A stretch of 64,000 nucleotides of DNA, from contig OZ176050.1 of assembly GCA_964247055.1 (NCBI GenBank), forward strand, positions 8,866,001-8,930,000, read 5' to 3'. Positions within the stretch are counted from its first letter, which is position 1. Each line of letters starts with the position of its first letter. Made by a program: the position numbers and the translations under genes. The notes under the pieces are model-generated. The model saw nothing but the letters and a program-made list of their open reading frames with translations. It was not told where the DNA came from and made no database searches. Source of the DNA: Paragordius varius. Lineage: Eukaryota > Nematomorpha. Shown piece after piece: positions 52,282-63,605 of the stretch.

Positions 52282-55200
52282 AATTTCATCATATAAATAT
52301 TCATATGCTACTAGTCTTTTGATTTTTATAAATATTTTGATTGTAAGAGCCTCATAGTTATATAAGATTCCTATTTTATTCCATTCTTTATATCATATCT
52401 AATAAAATGCATATTTTTCACGGAATGTTATATTTGAATCATTTTATTATTTGCATCATTTGATAATTATTACTATCTTTCTTTATATGAATTTGATCAA
52501 TTTGATGTACATTATACTATTCTTCTAAATTGTTCGCGCGGATTAAACAAGAAGATAATTTTTTAAAAATGAAATTATTAAATGATGGATGACTAATCAT
52601 AGAATGTTTATCTACTTGAAATGAATCTTTAAAGTGATGTTATATTAATATTTATATGTCAGCTTGTTTAATGCATATAAAATAATTATCAGATTTCAAT
52701 ATTATTTGTGATATCCTATATATTTTTATGCAATATTATTTATTATTATTATAATTTTAAATCGTATTTTTATGCGGACAAGGGTTTTGTAAAGTTTGGT
52801 AAAATATTTGAATATATATAAATGCATATTGATTTTTAATATTTATTTTTTACGTTAATTTAGAAATTTCAAAATATACCTTTCTTTGGTATGTTTTTGG
52901 AATATAGCTTCTGAATTAAAATCATTTTTAAAAGCGATGAATTCATTAACAAAATGTGCATGAAAAAAAATAATTTGAAAATACAAATAGAGGATTTATT
53001 AAATTAATAAAATAAAATATTATGATTCAGGGCTATAAAAAATCATCATTTTTAAGGCAACATGCGGCCCCTAAGCAGCGGTTTGAGTATCACTGATTTA
53101 TAACACATGTTTTACCATTTAAATTAAAGAATTTAACATCCATCCAAAAAAATATTTAACCGTTTGATGATTAACTATAATAATAATAGTTAATATAACT
53201 TTCATAAATCACCCGCAAGTCCCGAAACCTAAAGCACCATAAAAATCCTATAATTTACCAGAATAAATATATACAATCAAAAGTTTTAGGCTAAATAAGC
53301 AAAATATAAGGGTGAATAATTTATCATTTTTATGAAAGGTCTATTTTATCCATGATAGTATTTTTATCCATTTTGAACTAAATACTAATTACCATAATTT
53401 TTGATTTACAAATAATTAATATCTGTGAATATTTAAATTGTATAACAAAACCCATATTTCAAGAAAGCTCTCACATCTGTCAATCTTTGACCTGCCTAGA
53501 AATAATAACGGTGACAATGCAATCAAGATTCATTGAAGAGATTGTATGAACGTCTCTTTTTATGGTATTCTCCATAAATTCCCATCATGAGCCAAATCTA
53601 TGTTAAGATTGTGTTTTGCTAAATCATCTTATATTTGCAAGTATGTTTTTCCAGCTTTTCTTGCAGTGTCAACTTTATAATGCAACAATACTTGCCGAAT
53701 GTTGGGCGGTTTTATACGATGTATGTGACACGCCCATCCTACCCATTTGAATCACATCGAATATTGATTTTATTTCTAGCACTGTGTGGGGAGAGTTCAT
53801 TGTGTGATTAAACTTATTGGAATATTGTTAAAAAATTTTGTAATTAGAAGTTTGCCTTCAGATTGAAGCAGTTTAGTATTATAATGTTAATACCGGTTGA
53901 ATAGCTTTGGCATATGGTTATGTTGCGAGGTTAAATAACGTTGCATCATTGGAGTTTTGTATGTAAAAATTCAATATTTAAAAATTTATAAGATATTGGA
54001 GTAAATTCAAAAACATGCATCATTTAAACTTTTAGAGGAATGATTCAAAATTTTATTTAAAACTAATAAATTGTAAAAAATCTTCAACTACTATTCGCAT
54101 CCAATTATTTCTTAAGATTTTTTTTCGCTATTACATCAGACAAATAAATGTGTAATAATAAATATTCCATTTGATATTTATTGATTTTAGAATCAGCTTT
54201 ATGTTTCGATCGGGTTTCGTAGCTATCCCATTGGTTATACGTTAGTAAAAGTTTTTATATGTTTAATACAGGGTAACAATGTATGCAATTAAATTTCATA
54301 CAACTTACAAAACAAGATTCTTTTTAGAAGTTAGTGGGGTTTCACTACCCCAAAATGTTATCGTTTACAAAAAAATAAAAAAGTAATGAAGTGTTAATAA
54401 AATTAATTTTTAGGAATAATTTTTTTCTCTAAACCAATTAACAAAATTTTACTTTTTTTGAACCGGATATTCATAAAAATATATAACATATGCAACACGT
54501 TTGTCAAAGAAGTTTTAACTGGTTTTTATTAAAATTTTAAAATAGTCAAGATAAATGCTTTCATAAGCGTGTAAAAATCACAAAGCGGATGCGTAATGAT
54601 TTACGTCCAAATAAAATTAAATAATGTCCATAAATATTGCATATGCATAATTAATTCTAGGAACGGAATAATTTATACCTCTTGTCTTATAGAAACCTAT
54701 AAACTTTATTTTTTAATATATATAGGAATCGTTACAAATGTGTTGTGAAATAAATTTGTGGAAAGTTTAATGTAGTGTAATATATGCTAACTTTTATGAG
54801 GACCCATTTTAATTTTTAAAAATTAGTTATTCTGTGGCATGTAGACTTTCAGTTTAGTCGCAATTAATCTTTAGAGATGTGTGTTTGTAAAGCAATTTTT
54901 GTCTAATAAATTGATGTAAATCAATTTTTATGTATCCAACCTTTCGCCCTAATTACTACCAAGACTAACAATTTAAAATAAAATACACATGTATGTTAAA
55001 AATTAGATTATTAAATTTAAAATATGTTTAAATATTTGTTAAAAATCACGTAAATTGTTGAACGTTTTACATCATATACAGTAGCGTATGGCATAAAACA
55101 TTATTGGTCCATATAATAAAAAAATGTTTTTTAAAAAACAAGCCTAGTTGTACATACACATATCCATAATATCCCCTAAAAATCATTTTTTTATTCTTTT

Positions 55201-55386
55201 ATGCACTAATATTGTTTAATGCCATACTCTACTGTAAAAGTTATAAAGAGAACTAAGTGGATATATTCATGATTATATATTTGAGGTTATATTTACTCAA
55301 ATTTAAGGGGACATTAGAAATGACACATGGATAAAGTAAAATAAATGCATTAAAATAATTTATATACTACATTTAATATTTTTATA
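52282..55386. other. Intergenic region with a LINE relic
   Basis: The 3' UTR of the RNA-binding gene occupies the start. A degenerate LINE piece lies at about 53,450-53,780. Near 53,045-53,100 there is a GCGGCCCC...CGGTTTGAGTATCACTGA block like a hAT end. No host gene identified. Confidence 0.45.
53450..53780 (-). mobile_element. Degenerate fragment of a non-LTR retrotransposon (LINE) 3' end
   Basis: Read on the minus strand the block gives pieces such as RIKPPNIRQVLLHYKVDTARKAGKTY, shown here only as short motifs RIKPPNIRQVLL and DTARKAGKTY, which resemble the R-x-P..R.P...L......RGRP..TW tail that follows the reverse transcriptase in RTE/CR1-type LINEs. Stops and frame changes are frequent. 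Only a few hundred bases survive. Confidence 0.45.
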
Positions 55387-56789
55387 ATGCATCTTTTTTG
55401 GATATATTTTTTGATTAATGCGGTAATTGATTCTACCCACCAATGTTCAAGTATTTTCTATCATTTATTTATTATTTATTGAAAAATTTATTGAAAATAA
55501 TGTATGATATTAAAAATTAAAAAAAACTATATTATTATTTGTTATGAGATAATGGGATAATACTAATATTATTTTGGTTTTGCATATTTAATTTAGTTTT
55601 TTTACACATTTTATCCAAAATAGATCCTCAGATTAACGTAATTTTAGTACGTCATGGTGAAAGATCTTTTGTCCAAAACGTGAATGACGCTTTATCAGCC
55701 AACGATATTCAAAAAATATACCCTTACGGGTTAGGAAATTTGACCGATCACGGGGCTATGGAATTAAGGTATTTGGGGCGAAAATTGCGACAACAGTTTA
55801 AAAGCGTAGAAAATTGGAAACCACACCATGTTCATTTGACTTCAAGTCCATATCTAAGGTCTGTTATATCAACATTAGCGTTTGCTGAGGGATATAATCC
55901 CACCACTGCTTACAATAGTAACGAAGAATTCATCCAATATGTTAGGAATCAGGATAATTTAAACAAGCGAATAAATACAACAGAGACCGGTATATGGCTG
56001 AACCCCGCCCATTTTTGTGAGAAACTTGTTGAAGAGATGACCAAATGGCTGTTGTCCCTACCAGAATATAGACCTATTTTCAACACTGTGGTTAAGACAT
56101 TCGCATCGATTCTCAAAAAATTTAGACCGGAAAATGTCACCAAAGAAGTTGAGCTAACCCAAATGCTTGTAGCTCAGGATTATATAAATAACATAGGTTT
56201 ACTTCTTTCAAGATATGAAAGGTCTAACAAAACTTCATTGATTGAAAGTGCTTATTTCAATGACAAAGAAAAAGAGGTCGAAAATAAAAAATTGCAATCG
56301 TTATACCACGCTGGTTATTTTAATCTTCCTTATTGGGCCACGAAAGAAACCAGGTCCGGTCTTAATTTATTGGTCGATAAATGGTTTGAATTAGCTTATT
56401 CCAACCCTCAGAAATATAATTTGGTCGGATACACCTTTTCACATCTTTATAATACAGTAAATCCAAAATTTATATCGGATAACAATAGTGATTTGCATGT
56501 ATGGGGCAGTCATGGATTCACAATTTGTGCCATGTTAAGTATTTTATCTCACCCATGTTTGAGTGAACCAGGCAACGTTTCCTATTTGCGATTCAAATCA
56601 TTTGACAAAACTGCTATACTAGGAGCCAACATGACCGAAACAGTTCGTATGATTAAAATTTGGTTTACTAATGATGTTTTGGCCCAGCCGAAAGTTATAT
56701 TGGAAGTTCCAATGATACAATTTCACAAGATTTATGGGAAATATTTTATGGACTCGGCACAAGCCGAAAAGAATTGCCATCAATATTGA
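55387..56789 (+). CDS. Secreted histidine acid phosphatase relative lacking the HD motif
   Basis: Predicted 409 residues in two exons, 55387-55450 and 55624-56789, joined in phase 1. Exon 1 encodes a signal peptide (MHLFWIYFLINAVIDS). The second begins with VILVRHGERSF (active-site RHG at 31-33), followed by LGNLTDHGAMELRYLGR and LTSSPYLRSV, which supplies the second conserved Arg. These fit branch-2 histidine phosphatases, which cleave phosphomonoesters through a phospho-histidine. Length is normal for the family. Two departures: the usual Pro after RHGxR-x is Phe37, and the C-terminal AHD that supplies the general acid reads SHG (His318-Gly319). It may therefore be weakly active, use another proton donor, or act as a binding protein. 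NVT, NKT, NVS and NMT are potential glycosylation sites. The signal exon is inferred from phase and position. Confidence 0.85.
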
Positions 56790-57644
56790 GATCATGATTT
56801 TATTTAAAAATCTGTAAAAACTACCGTTTAATTTATATATCCACTACCATATTTTGTATTCTTTTAACGCAATTTGCATCCTTACGCATTTGATTAAATT
56901 TTTTAATGATACTTCTGAAATAATATGGTTAATTAATAAGGTTTTTAAATAAATTTTGGAATTAATGTCACTGAACGTTAAATAAATCTTACTATAAAAA
57001 GTATACCTCTCTGGAAATGAATTAAAAAACTTGGATTTATTAAAAAAGCAAAAATAATTGAAAAATGGACCAAATTTTATTTACAATATGAAACTTATCA
57101 ATTATAGTGTGCTTAAATTTTGAATAACCAAACTTATTTAAAAATTTGGTATTTGTAACCTGAGTAGTAACCAAAACGGTTAAGTATATAAAATACCAGA
57201 AAAAATAATTTCTAATGATTTTTTTTAAAAAAACTCTAATATATGGGTAGAATTTTAGGATTTATAGCTTGATACAAATCGAATTTCTTTCTTTTCAAAA
57301 ATGCGATATCTCAATGCATATATTGATTAATATAGTTTAAATTATCATGTAATTTGGCTGGTTTTCTAATAAAATTTACTTGTATCCACATAGAAAAAGC
57401 TGTCTATCACATTTTCATTTATACAGACAGCCAGATGTTTTCTTTTTGTTAAATAAAAATATTTCCTAGGCGGTAAGGGTCGTCCTGTGCGGACAGTGGC
57501 GGTTGGGACCATGCCTGCCACATTCTTTGCTGGATACCTGGATGAATTGTTAAAAAATTAATGCAAAAAAAAATTTAATGCATCAAACCTGAAATTTTAA
57601 TAAGAGCCGTGAAAATAGCTTATAAGAGAAAATTGAGTTATAGC
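56790..57644. other. Intergenic region with a GC-rich island
   Basis: Mostly AT-rich with no gene assigned. The block at about 57,470-57,562 is far richer in G and C and reads through 26 or more codons from a TTTCCTAG acceptor-like site to a TAA; see the separate entry. Confidence 0.4.
57469..57561 (+). other. GC-rich open block, possible terminal exon or inserted fragment
   Basis: Preceded by ATTTCCTAG, it reads GKGRPVRTVAVGTMPATF then FAGYLDELLKN and a stop. Composition is about 55% GC against about 25% around it. I do not recognise the peptide and no upstream exon is evident. It may be a last exon, a retro-inserted piece or foreign DNA. Confidence 0.25.
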
Positions 57645-57694
57645 TAAGGTGACCAGATTTTTTGAAGGAAAAAGCGGGACAAATCTGAGAAGGG

Positions 57695-57712
57695 GGGGGG
57701 GGGGGTCATTGG
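57695..57712. repeat. Long G run inside the hAT 5' end
   Basis: AGAAGG is followed by an unbroken run of about 14 G, then TCATTGGGGGG. It is extreme for this composition and liable to slippage or misassembly. Confidence 0.7.
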
Positions 57713-57889
57713 GGGGTACAACCAAAAATTTTTATACAAAAAATTTATTGTAATATTTATTTATTTTTAACACAAATACATTATAAATATAAAAAAATTT
57801 GTACCTTACAGGTTGTTTGTACCTTATTCAATAAATTTAGTGCATGAACAAAGGGTGAAGTGATTTTAATATTCTAGAAAAAAATGCGC

Positions 57890-58560
57890 TGGGTGATGGT
57901 AGAAGCGGCACAAAAAATATTTTTAACAATTTAGCGAATAATCTTAATCAAAACATTATTGGTAGATACACAACACTATTCAAACAGCTACTGATTTGTT
58001 ACCCCTGGATGTGGAAAATATAGATGTTAAAATGCTTGGATATTGTAGAACTGTTGGTTAGCTCTTTTGCCAGCGATTAAAATATTTATAAAAATGTGAT
58101 CTCCTAGAATCCTATTTTTTATCACAGGACAAAGGTCAAAATTCCAAGTCAAAAAAGGTTAGAAAATAATTTTATACCATAACCTAATCGCAATATTATA
58201 AAGCATCCAGAACAAGGCTCAATGAATAGCCAGAATATAAAAATGTTTTATACAAACAGAAACGATTATTCGGAAGAAAAGACGGTGCACAATGACACTT
58301 TTTATGAAGTCTCATTAAATAAATATATTGAATGAAAACTTATATTATGGACAACAGAAAAAAATACGTAGGATAGAAATGGTTAAAATAATCATTTTTA
58401 AACAAATTATGTTCCATACAATAATATTTTAATTGTAGAATTTGCATTATCTTTACCTAAATTACTGCTATTGAACGCGTTTTTTCACAGTAAATTAAGT
58501 AAGGACAAGGAATCAAATTTAAATGTTGAATAATTTGACAAATTATGAAGACTTATACAA
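57890..58560 (+). pseudogene. Inverted partial copy of the hAT transposase C-terminal half
   Basis: On the plus strand it reads DVENIDVKMLGYC, SYFLSQDK and then FFHSKLSKDKESNLNVE, parallel to the minus-strand transposase regions at about 59,400-59,640 and 58,680-58,820. The two copies face each other tail to tail around 58,570-58,640, giving an imperfect palindrome inside the element. Confidence 0.65.
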
Positions 58561-58639
58561 TATTTTAAGTAATTTTGTTTATTTTTTTAACATAAAAACT
58601 TTATAAATATAAGAAAATATTTTATTCTTTGGTATATTT

Positions 58640-60410
58640 TTTGTTTGAGTGAATGCGTTTTAGCAGATTGTCATCATTTTTTAAAATATTGTAGAAGTCT
58701 TCACAAGAATTTGTCAAATACACATAAAACGGCCTTTAAAGGTTCAACATTTAAATCTGATTTTTCTGATATCCACACCTGATTTAATGTGGAAAAAACG
58801 CGCTCAATAGCAGCGTTGGTTCCTGGTAAAGATAGTGAAAATTCCACAATTTTTTAAATATTATTGTATGTAATATAGTTGGCTTCAAAATGATGAAATA
58901 TTTCCAACCATTTCTTTTCTACTGTATATTTTTTTGTCCATAATTTAAGTTTTTCATTATTAATATATCTTTTAACTTAGAATTTTTGGGAACAGATATA
59001 ATAAAATAATTTTTGAACATCGCACCAATTAAATTCTGGTTTTAATGTTATCCAATGAAAATGATCAATTTCATTGAATTGCGTCGTCCAGTCTTCCAAA
59101 TAATCTTTACAGTTTGTATAAAAAATTTTTATATGGTACAGGATATCTTGGCGATTTATTAAGCCTTGTTTTTCTAAATTATTTATATTGCGGATAGTTA
59201 ATGGTATAAAATATTTTCTAACCTTTCTTGACATTGGAATTAGGTTCTAACTTAATTGACTAATTCAATTGCCGAAATTTTATCACCTTCTATCAATTTA
59301 ATATCATTTTGAAAGAGAAAAGCTTGATTATATAGGGACTCTAATCATATTTTTGAAGAATCACTTTCAAAAAACTTTTCCAAAGTTGTAGGACATTTGT
59401 CCTGTGATAAAAAATAGGATTTTAAAGGATCATACATTTTTATAATTATTTTAATAGCTGGCAGAAAAGCTAACCAACGAGTTTTACAATATCCAAGCAT
59501 TTTTTGATATTGAACTTCTGCATTTTCACAGAATTCCTTAAGCGTTTCAACGCGTACCGTGTATATATAAAAAAGATATATATATTAATAACTAAATTTT
59601 CCACATCTAGGGGTAACAAATTAGAGCTGTTTGAATAGCGTTGTGTAAATGCGCTGCACACCCAACGCCAATAATGTTTTGATTAAGATTATCTGTAATT
59701 TATGAAAAATAATTTTTGTTCACCTCCTTGCTTTTCCACCGAAGTTCGTAATGGTATCAGCGCAATATGCGATGATTTTGTCTTTTAAATTATTATTTTC
59801 TAAAATATTCATTATTAAAGTAAAACTTATGTCGGAATTTACACCGGGTAGCGAAATAAAATCTAAAATTTTGATTACTCCAGTTTTTGGATCAAAATAT
59901 CTTATTAAAGTGGGAAATAATTTTGTTTCCTTGTGAGATGCATCAAAGTATAGCGATATGAATTTTCAGTAAATCTTTTTGTATTTCAGAAAATGCATGT
60001 GGCGAAAGGACATTGCATTCAATCGCTTCAGCCTTTGTACGGTCACATGTAAATTTTTTATTGAATAAGGTGCGAATAACCTGTAACAGTCCATAGATCT
60101 AAAGGAATGATTGTGATTAACGGCGTGAAAAGATAACACGCCCTCAGCTAGTGCCAAATTCTTTTCTTCCTCTCCAAAAGGGGTTTTGGAAAAATATCGC
60201 TCATTTTGTAAGATGATGCCCCCATATCTAAACATTTTTTATGTTTCTGTGTTTCCAAATGCTTTGTAATATCATACTTGCCGCCATTGCTAGGGTGAAT
60301 TCCCCCTCGCATATAAGACATTTAACAGATGATTCATTCTTCGTTTTTTTGATAAAAGGAAAATCTTTCATTAATTCATCGTTGAATTTACAACCTCTTT
60401 TTGTGCTCAT
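58640..60410 (-). pseudogene. hAT transposase, multiply frame-broken
   Basis: Segments in order from 60,410 down: a BED-like finger (KFNDELMKDFPFIKKT, KCLICEGEF, then in another frame ITKHLETQKHKKC), the block LALAEGVLSFHAVNHNHSFR, the central CAAHLHNAIQTALI and TRWLAFLPAIKIIIKMYDPL, and the dimerisation C-terminus AAIERVFSTLNQVWISEKSD. These fall in all three frames with stop codons, indicating several indels and substitutions. Two fragments overlap where one shift occurs near 60,230-60,290. Confidence 0.8.
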
Positions 60411-60429
60411 ATTTATAAACTACTATTAG

Positions 60430-60830
60430 TACAATAAATATTATATTACCTGAATTTTCTGGAATAAACGTGTAAGGTACCGATTTGTGGTATCAATTTG
60501 TCTTTTAAGCTACCGATTTGTGATATTAATTTGGCTTTTTAATAATGTTGGCAAGTAATAAAACTAAAATATTAGTATAATAAATATTATATTACCTTAA
60601 TTTTCTGGAATAAAAGTGTAAGGTACCAATTTGTGGTACCGATTTGTGGTATTAATTTGGCTTTTTGATATGTTAGCAAGCAATAAAACTAAAATATTAG
60701 CATAGTAAATATTATATTACCTTAATTTTCTGAAATAAACGTGCAAGCTACCGATTTGTGGTATTAATTTGACTTTTAATCTAGAGATTTGTGGTATTAA
60801 TTTGGCTTTTTGATAATGATGACAGTAGTA
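60430..60830. repeat. Tandem repeat in the hAT subterminal region, about 3 units
   Basis: Units begin TAATAAATATTATATTACCT at about 60,430, 60,580 and 60,702 and share CTGGAATAAA.GTGTAAG and TACCGATTTGTGGTAT.AAT. Spacing is about 150 and 122 bp because the ACCGATTTGTGG piece is itself repeated a variable number of times. Such arrays often hold transposase-binding sites in hAT elements. Confidence 0.65.
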
Positions 60831-61100
60831 ATAGGAATCAAAGTGTATAATCATATGATATAAATTCAAAAAAAAAAAAAATATTTTTAATTTAAAAATA
60901 AAAAATTTTAATTTAAAATTGAATAGCTTTTAAAGATACTCATTGATAAAAAATTTAAACGGATAAAAAAATTTATTTGTATTAAAAATTTTTTTATATA
61001 ATCGTGAAAAAGCGGGACATTTTAAAAACGTAGCGGGACGCGGGACAAAGTGTGAAAAAGCGGGACTGTCCCGCCAAAAGCGGGACGTCTGGTCACCTTA

Positions 61101-63194
61101 GTTATAGCAAAATAATTAAAAATATGAATTTTGTCGGAAACAGGGGTAAATGGCAGACACAAATATAAAAGTAATATATAACATTCATCACCTATTTTAA
61201 TATGAAATATTTTAAAATTTTTGCAATATAAAATAACAGTTTTCCATTATATCGTTTAAAGGTAACCGTAGTGTTTAGGTGTAAGTAAAAAATTTATATG
61301 TTCGAAAGCGAAAAAGATTTTGAATTTGGATATTATTATATTAAGATAACCAAACCGCCCCATTATTGTTTTCGTTTTCCATGACAGGGTTATTATTCGA
61401 TTATTGCAACAAAGGGTCCTTATGAAACAAAATTTAGCATACATTTAATTTTTTCGACCGAATGTACGAAATTTTAATATGTTTTTAGCTGTAAAGTTAA
61501 AAAAAATTTAAGCATCATGGGGCCCTACCAGCTATCCAATAATTTAATTAAACTTCGGATCGCACAACGAATTTTTTACAAAAATCATATATTGAAATAA
61601 GCAACTGCTATCGATTCTTCAGTGTAAAAAACCATGATAACTTTTTTTGTGGGATAAAAATTCTGAAAATGTGTACTAATTTTTATTCACTTATTAACAA
61701 ATAGTAAGAAAATATATTTTGGTTTAAAACCTTTAGATTTTATCAAGAAAATTTATTTGATATAATGTTCGATTTTTATTTTTGATATGGAACAATCACC
61801 AAAAGTGGAATAGTTTTCTATATAGAAATTTTGTGTTAACTGTAATAATTTTTTTTAAGATTGTCCAAATAATTATTATTTAATTTAAAATGGCAAAAAA
61901 TTCGCCTGCCTAGTTATTGTTGCCAATACTATGTTTAAAAGTCCAAAATATAGAATTTGCATAAAATATGTAAAAAGGTAAATTAAAAAAATAAATGTGT
62001 TTTAGTTTATTAAATGGTCGCTGCGTTTTTCATAAATAACGTAAAATCTGCGGGTTAAGCATTTTTTTAAAAAATAGTGGTTTAAAATATGCAAATCTTG
62101 CACTATAAAAAATCTTCTTCCTTTTATGCATTATAAGCGAATTTTAAATTTGGAATAAAATTTTAAAATTTAATCAATATAAATTAGATGAGAAGTGTTG
62201 AGGCTTAAATACCGTATTTTCCCCTAAACGAACAAAAATAAAAAAAAATCAAAAATTAACTTTATTATACTACGATACAATTCTATACATATATATAATA
62301 AATATCTGACAATGTTCAGCAATTCGTTTGGTTGTATACAAGATTAAAAAGCAAAGGTATAGAAAATATCATCGTGATTTAAACATGATTAATAGATATG
62401 AAATTACCATACTATATAAAAGATATTGGGAAAATATTATAAAAAAGCTATTTAACTAAATCAGAATTATTATGTAAATAAGCTCATAATTATTTCCCAT
62501 AAATACATGTGATGTGCGACACAACATGGATTAAATTATTAATATTATTTTAATGATATAAATATAAAAATGTGTAAGATTGGTAGTACCCTTATAGACA
62601 TATTTAATACAAGTAACGCTTAAAAAGCGTAATATATAAAATGTACCATTTACAGTTTAAAATTATCCTCGAACACTTCAATTTCACCCTTATATAAATT
62701 ATGTGTTTAATATTTAAAATTACCTTTATTTTTTAATATTTTTAAAATGTGTAATTCTGTTTAAAATTAATATAATGCTGAAAAAATAATAAAATAGGTC
62801 GTAAAAATATATTTCATATGAATGATGAGTTATATTAGTCCGCATATAATCTATTTTTAGGGTGAATTTGAAATGTTTGAGGGTGAATTTAAATTGTTAA
62901 GGGGTGGATTTGAATTTTAAATGGTATATCACGGAGTTAAGGAAGAATCGTATGCATGTTATAAATGCCTTCATAATACTCTTCACAAAGTGAGATATCA
63001 GTAACTTTAATGATCATATGTTTGAAGATTTTAAATTTTTAGAATTGGCTGACCTTGAGGAAGGAGATGAAACTTCAGAAGCCTAGATATAGAAAAAATA
63101 TTAATAACATTTAAATGACTCGTTATAAAATTAAATAAAATACGTAAATGTGTATAAAAATTATATATATCATTAAATAAAATAATCGGTTCGG
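61101..63194. other. Intergenic region between the hAT element and the Dishevelled 3' end
   Basis: AT-rich with one recognisable insertion, the MITE at 62,644-62,935. No gene seen. Confidence 0.45.
62644..62935. mobile_element. MITE with TTCAAATTCACCC arms, copy 2
   Basis: Ends TACCATTTACAG and AAATGGTA are inverted repeats. Inside, the left arm has TTCAATTTCACCC and the right arm GGGTGAATTTGAAATG and GGGTGAATTTAAATTG. Matches copy 1 at 23,332-23,630 in size and order, with the same AT-rich centre. The terminal TA may be a Tc1/mariner-type TA duplication. Confidence 0.7.
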
Positions 63195-63605
63195 CTATAA
63201 AAGCTCCGAGTTTACCCCCATTACCATTTTTGTTAATACCATCTTTAGGGAAAAATTCGCATAGTAAAAAAATTTTAAATTTGGGAATAATGTATAAAAA
63301 AAACTTGCCTACCTTTTCTCCCGAAAATAATTGGAAAGATGGTGCTGGTGCTCCAGCATTTACCGCGAACGCACTTCGAATATTATCATTAATGGGTAAT
63401 GCCTTACCTAGATTCGGTGTTGAAGGGTAGGAGCCAGGATTCAAAAATACTGCTTTATTAATAATGTAATAACATTGTTCGCTAAAGCTCGTTTTATTCA
63501 ACGAATGTTTTATGAAAGATTTTTTAAGCAAAATGCTAGCCAATTTACGTGCTTCTTGTTTTCTTTGAGACGAGGTAAGAGGAGGTAAAACAGGGTTATT
63601 TAATG
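63195..63605 (-). CDS. DVL: Dishevelled, 3' exons (DEP domain C-terminal half), partial
   Basis: The exon 63605-63313 encodes QEARKLASILLKKSFIKHSL followed by NKTSFSEQCYYIIN, which matches the second half of the DEP domain of Dishevelled (REARKYAS.LLK.G.I.HTVNK.TFSEQCYY). Dishevelled relays Wnt signals from Frizzled; the DEP domain contacts the membrane and Frizzled. The DIX, PDZ and first half of DEP must lie beyond 64,000 on this strand. After DEP there are about 55 Pro/Ser/Asn-containing residues. A phase-0 join to 63242-63195 gives a stop after 15 codons, so the C-terminal tail would be much shorter than the 150-250 residues usual after DEP. That last exon is tentative; the large exon is firm. 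Its acceptor is TTTATGTGTAG. Confidence 0.8.

Larger units (their letters stand above)
57645..61100 (-). mobile_element. hAT DNA transposon, 3,456 bp, decayed
   Basis: Terminal inverted repeats TAAGGTGACCAGA and TCTGGTCACCTTA are flanked by an exact 8-bp target duplication GTTATAGC (57,637-57,644 and 61,101-61,108), as in hAT elements. Subterminal AGCGGGAC words repeat at both ends. The transposase runs on the minus strand from a BED-type zinc finger (CLIC ... KHLETQKH) through EKNLALAEGVLSFHAVNHNH and YCKTRWLAFLPAIK to NAAIERVFSTLN and EKSDLNVEPLKAV. The frame is broken many times, so the copy is not autonomous. Part of the transposase is also present inverted at about 57,890-58,560. The perfect duplication suggests the insertion itself is fairly recent relative to the decay. 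Confidence 0.9.

Noticed and set aside
55949-56143. Minus-strand open frame within the phosphatase gene
   Set aside because: Antisense shadow of a clearly coding exon.
63230-63430. Plus-strand open frame opposite Dishevelled
   Set aside because: Antisense shadow of the DEP exon.
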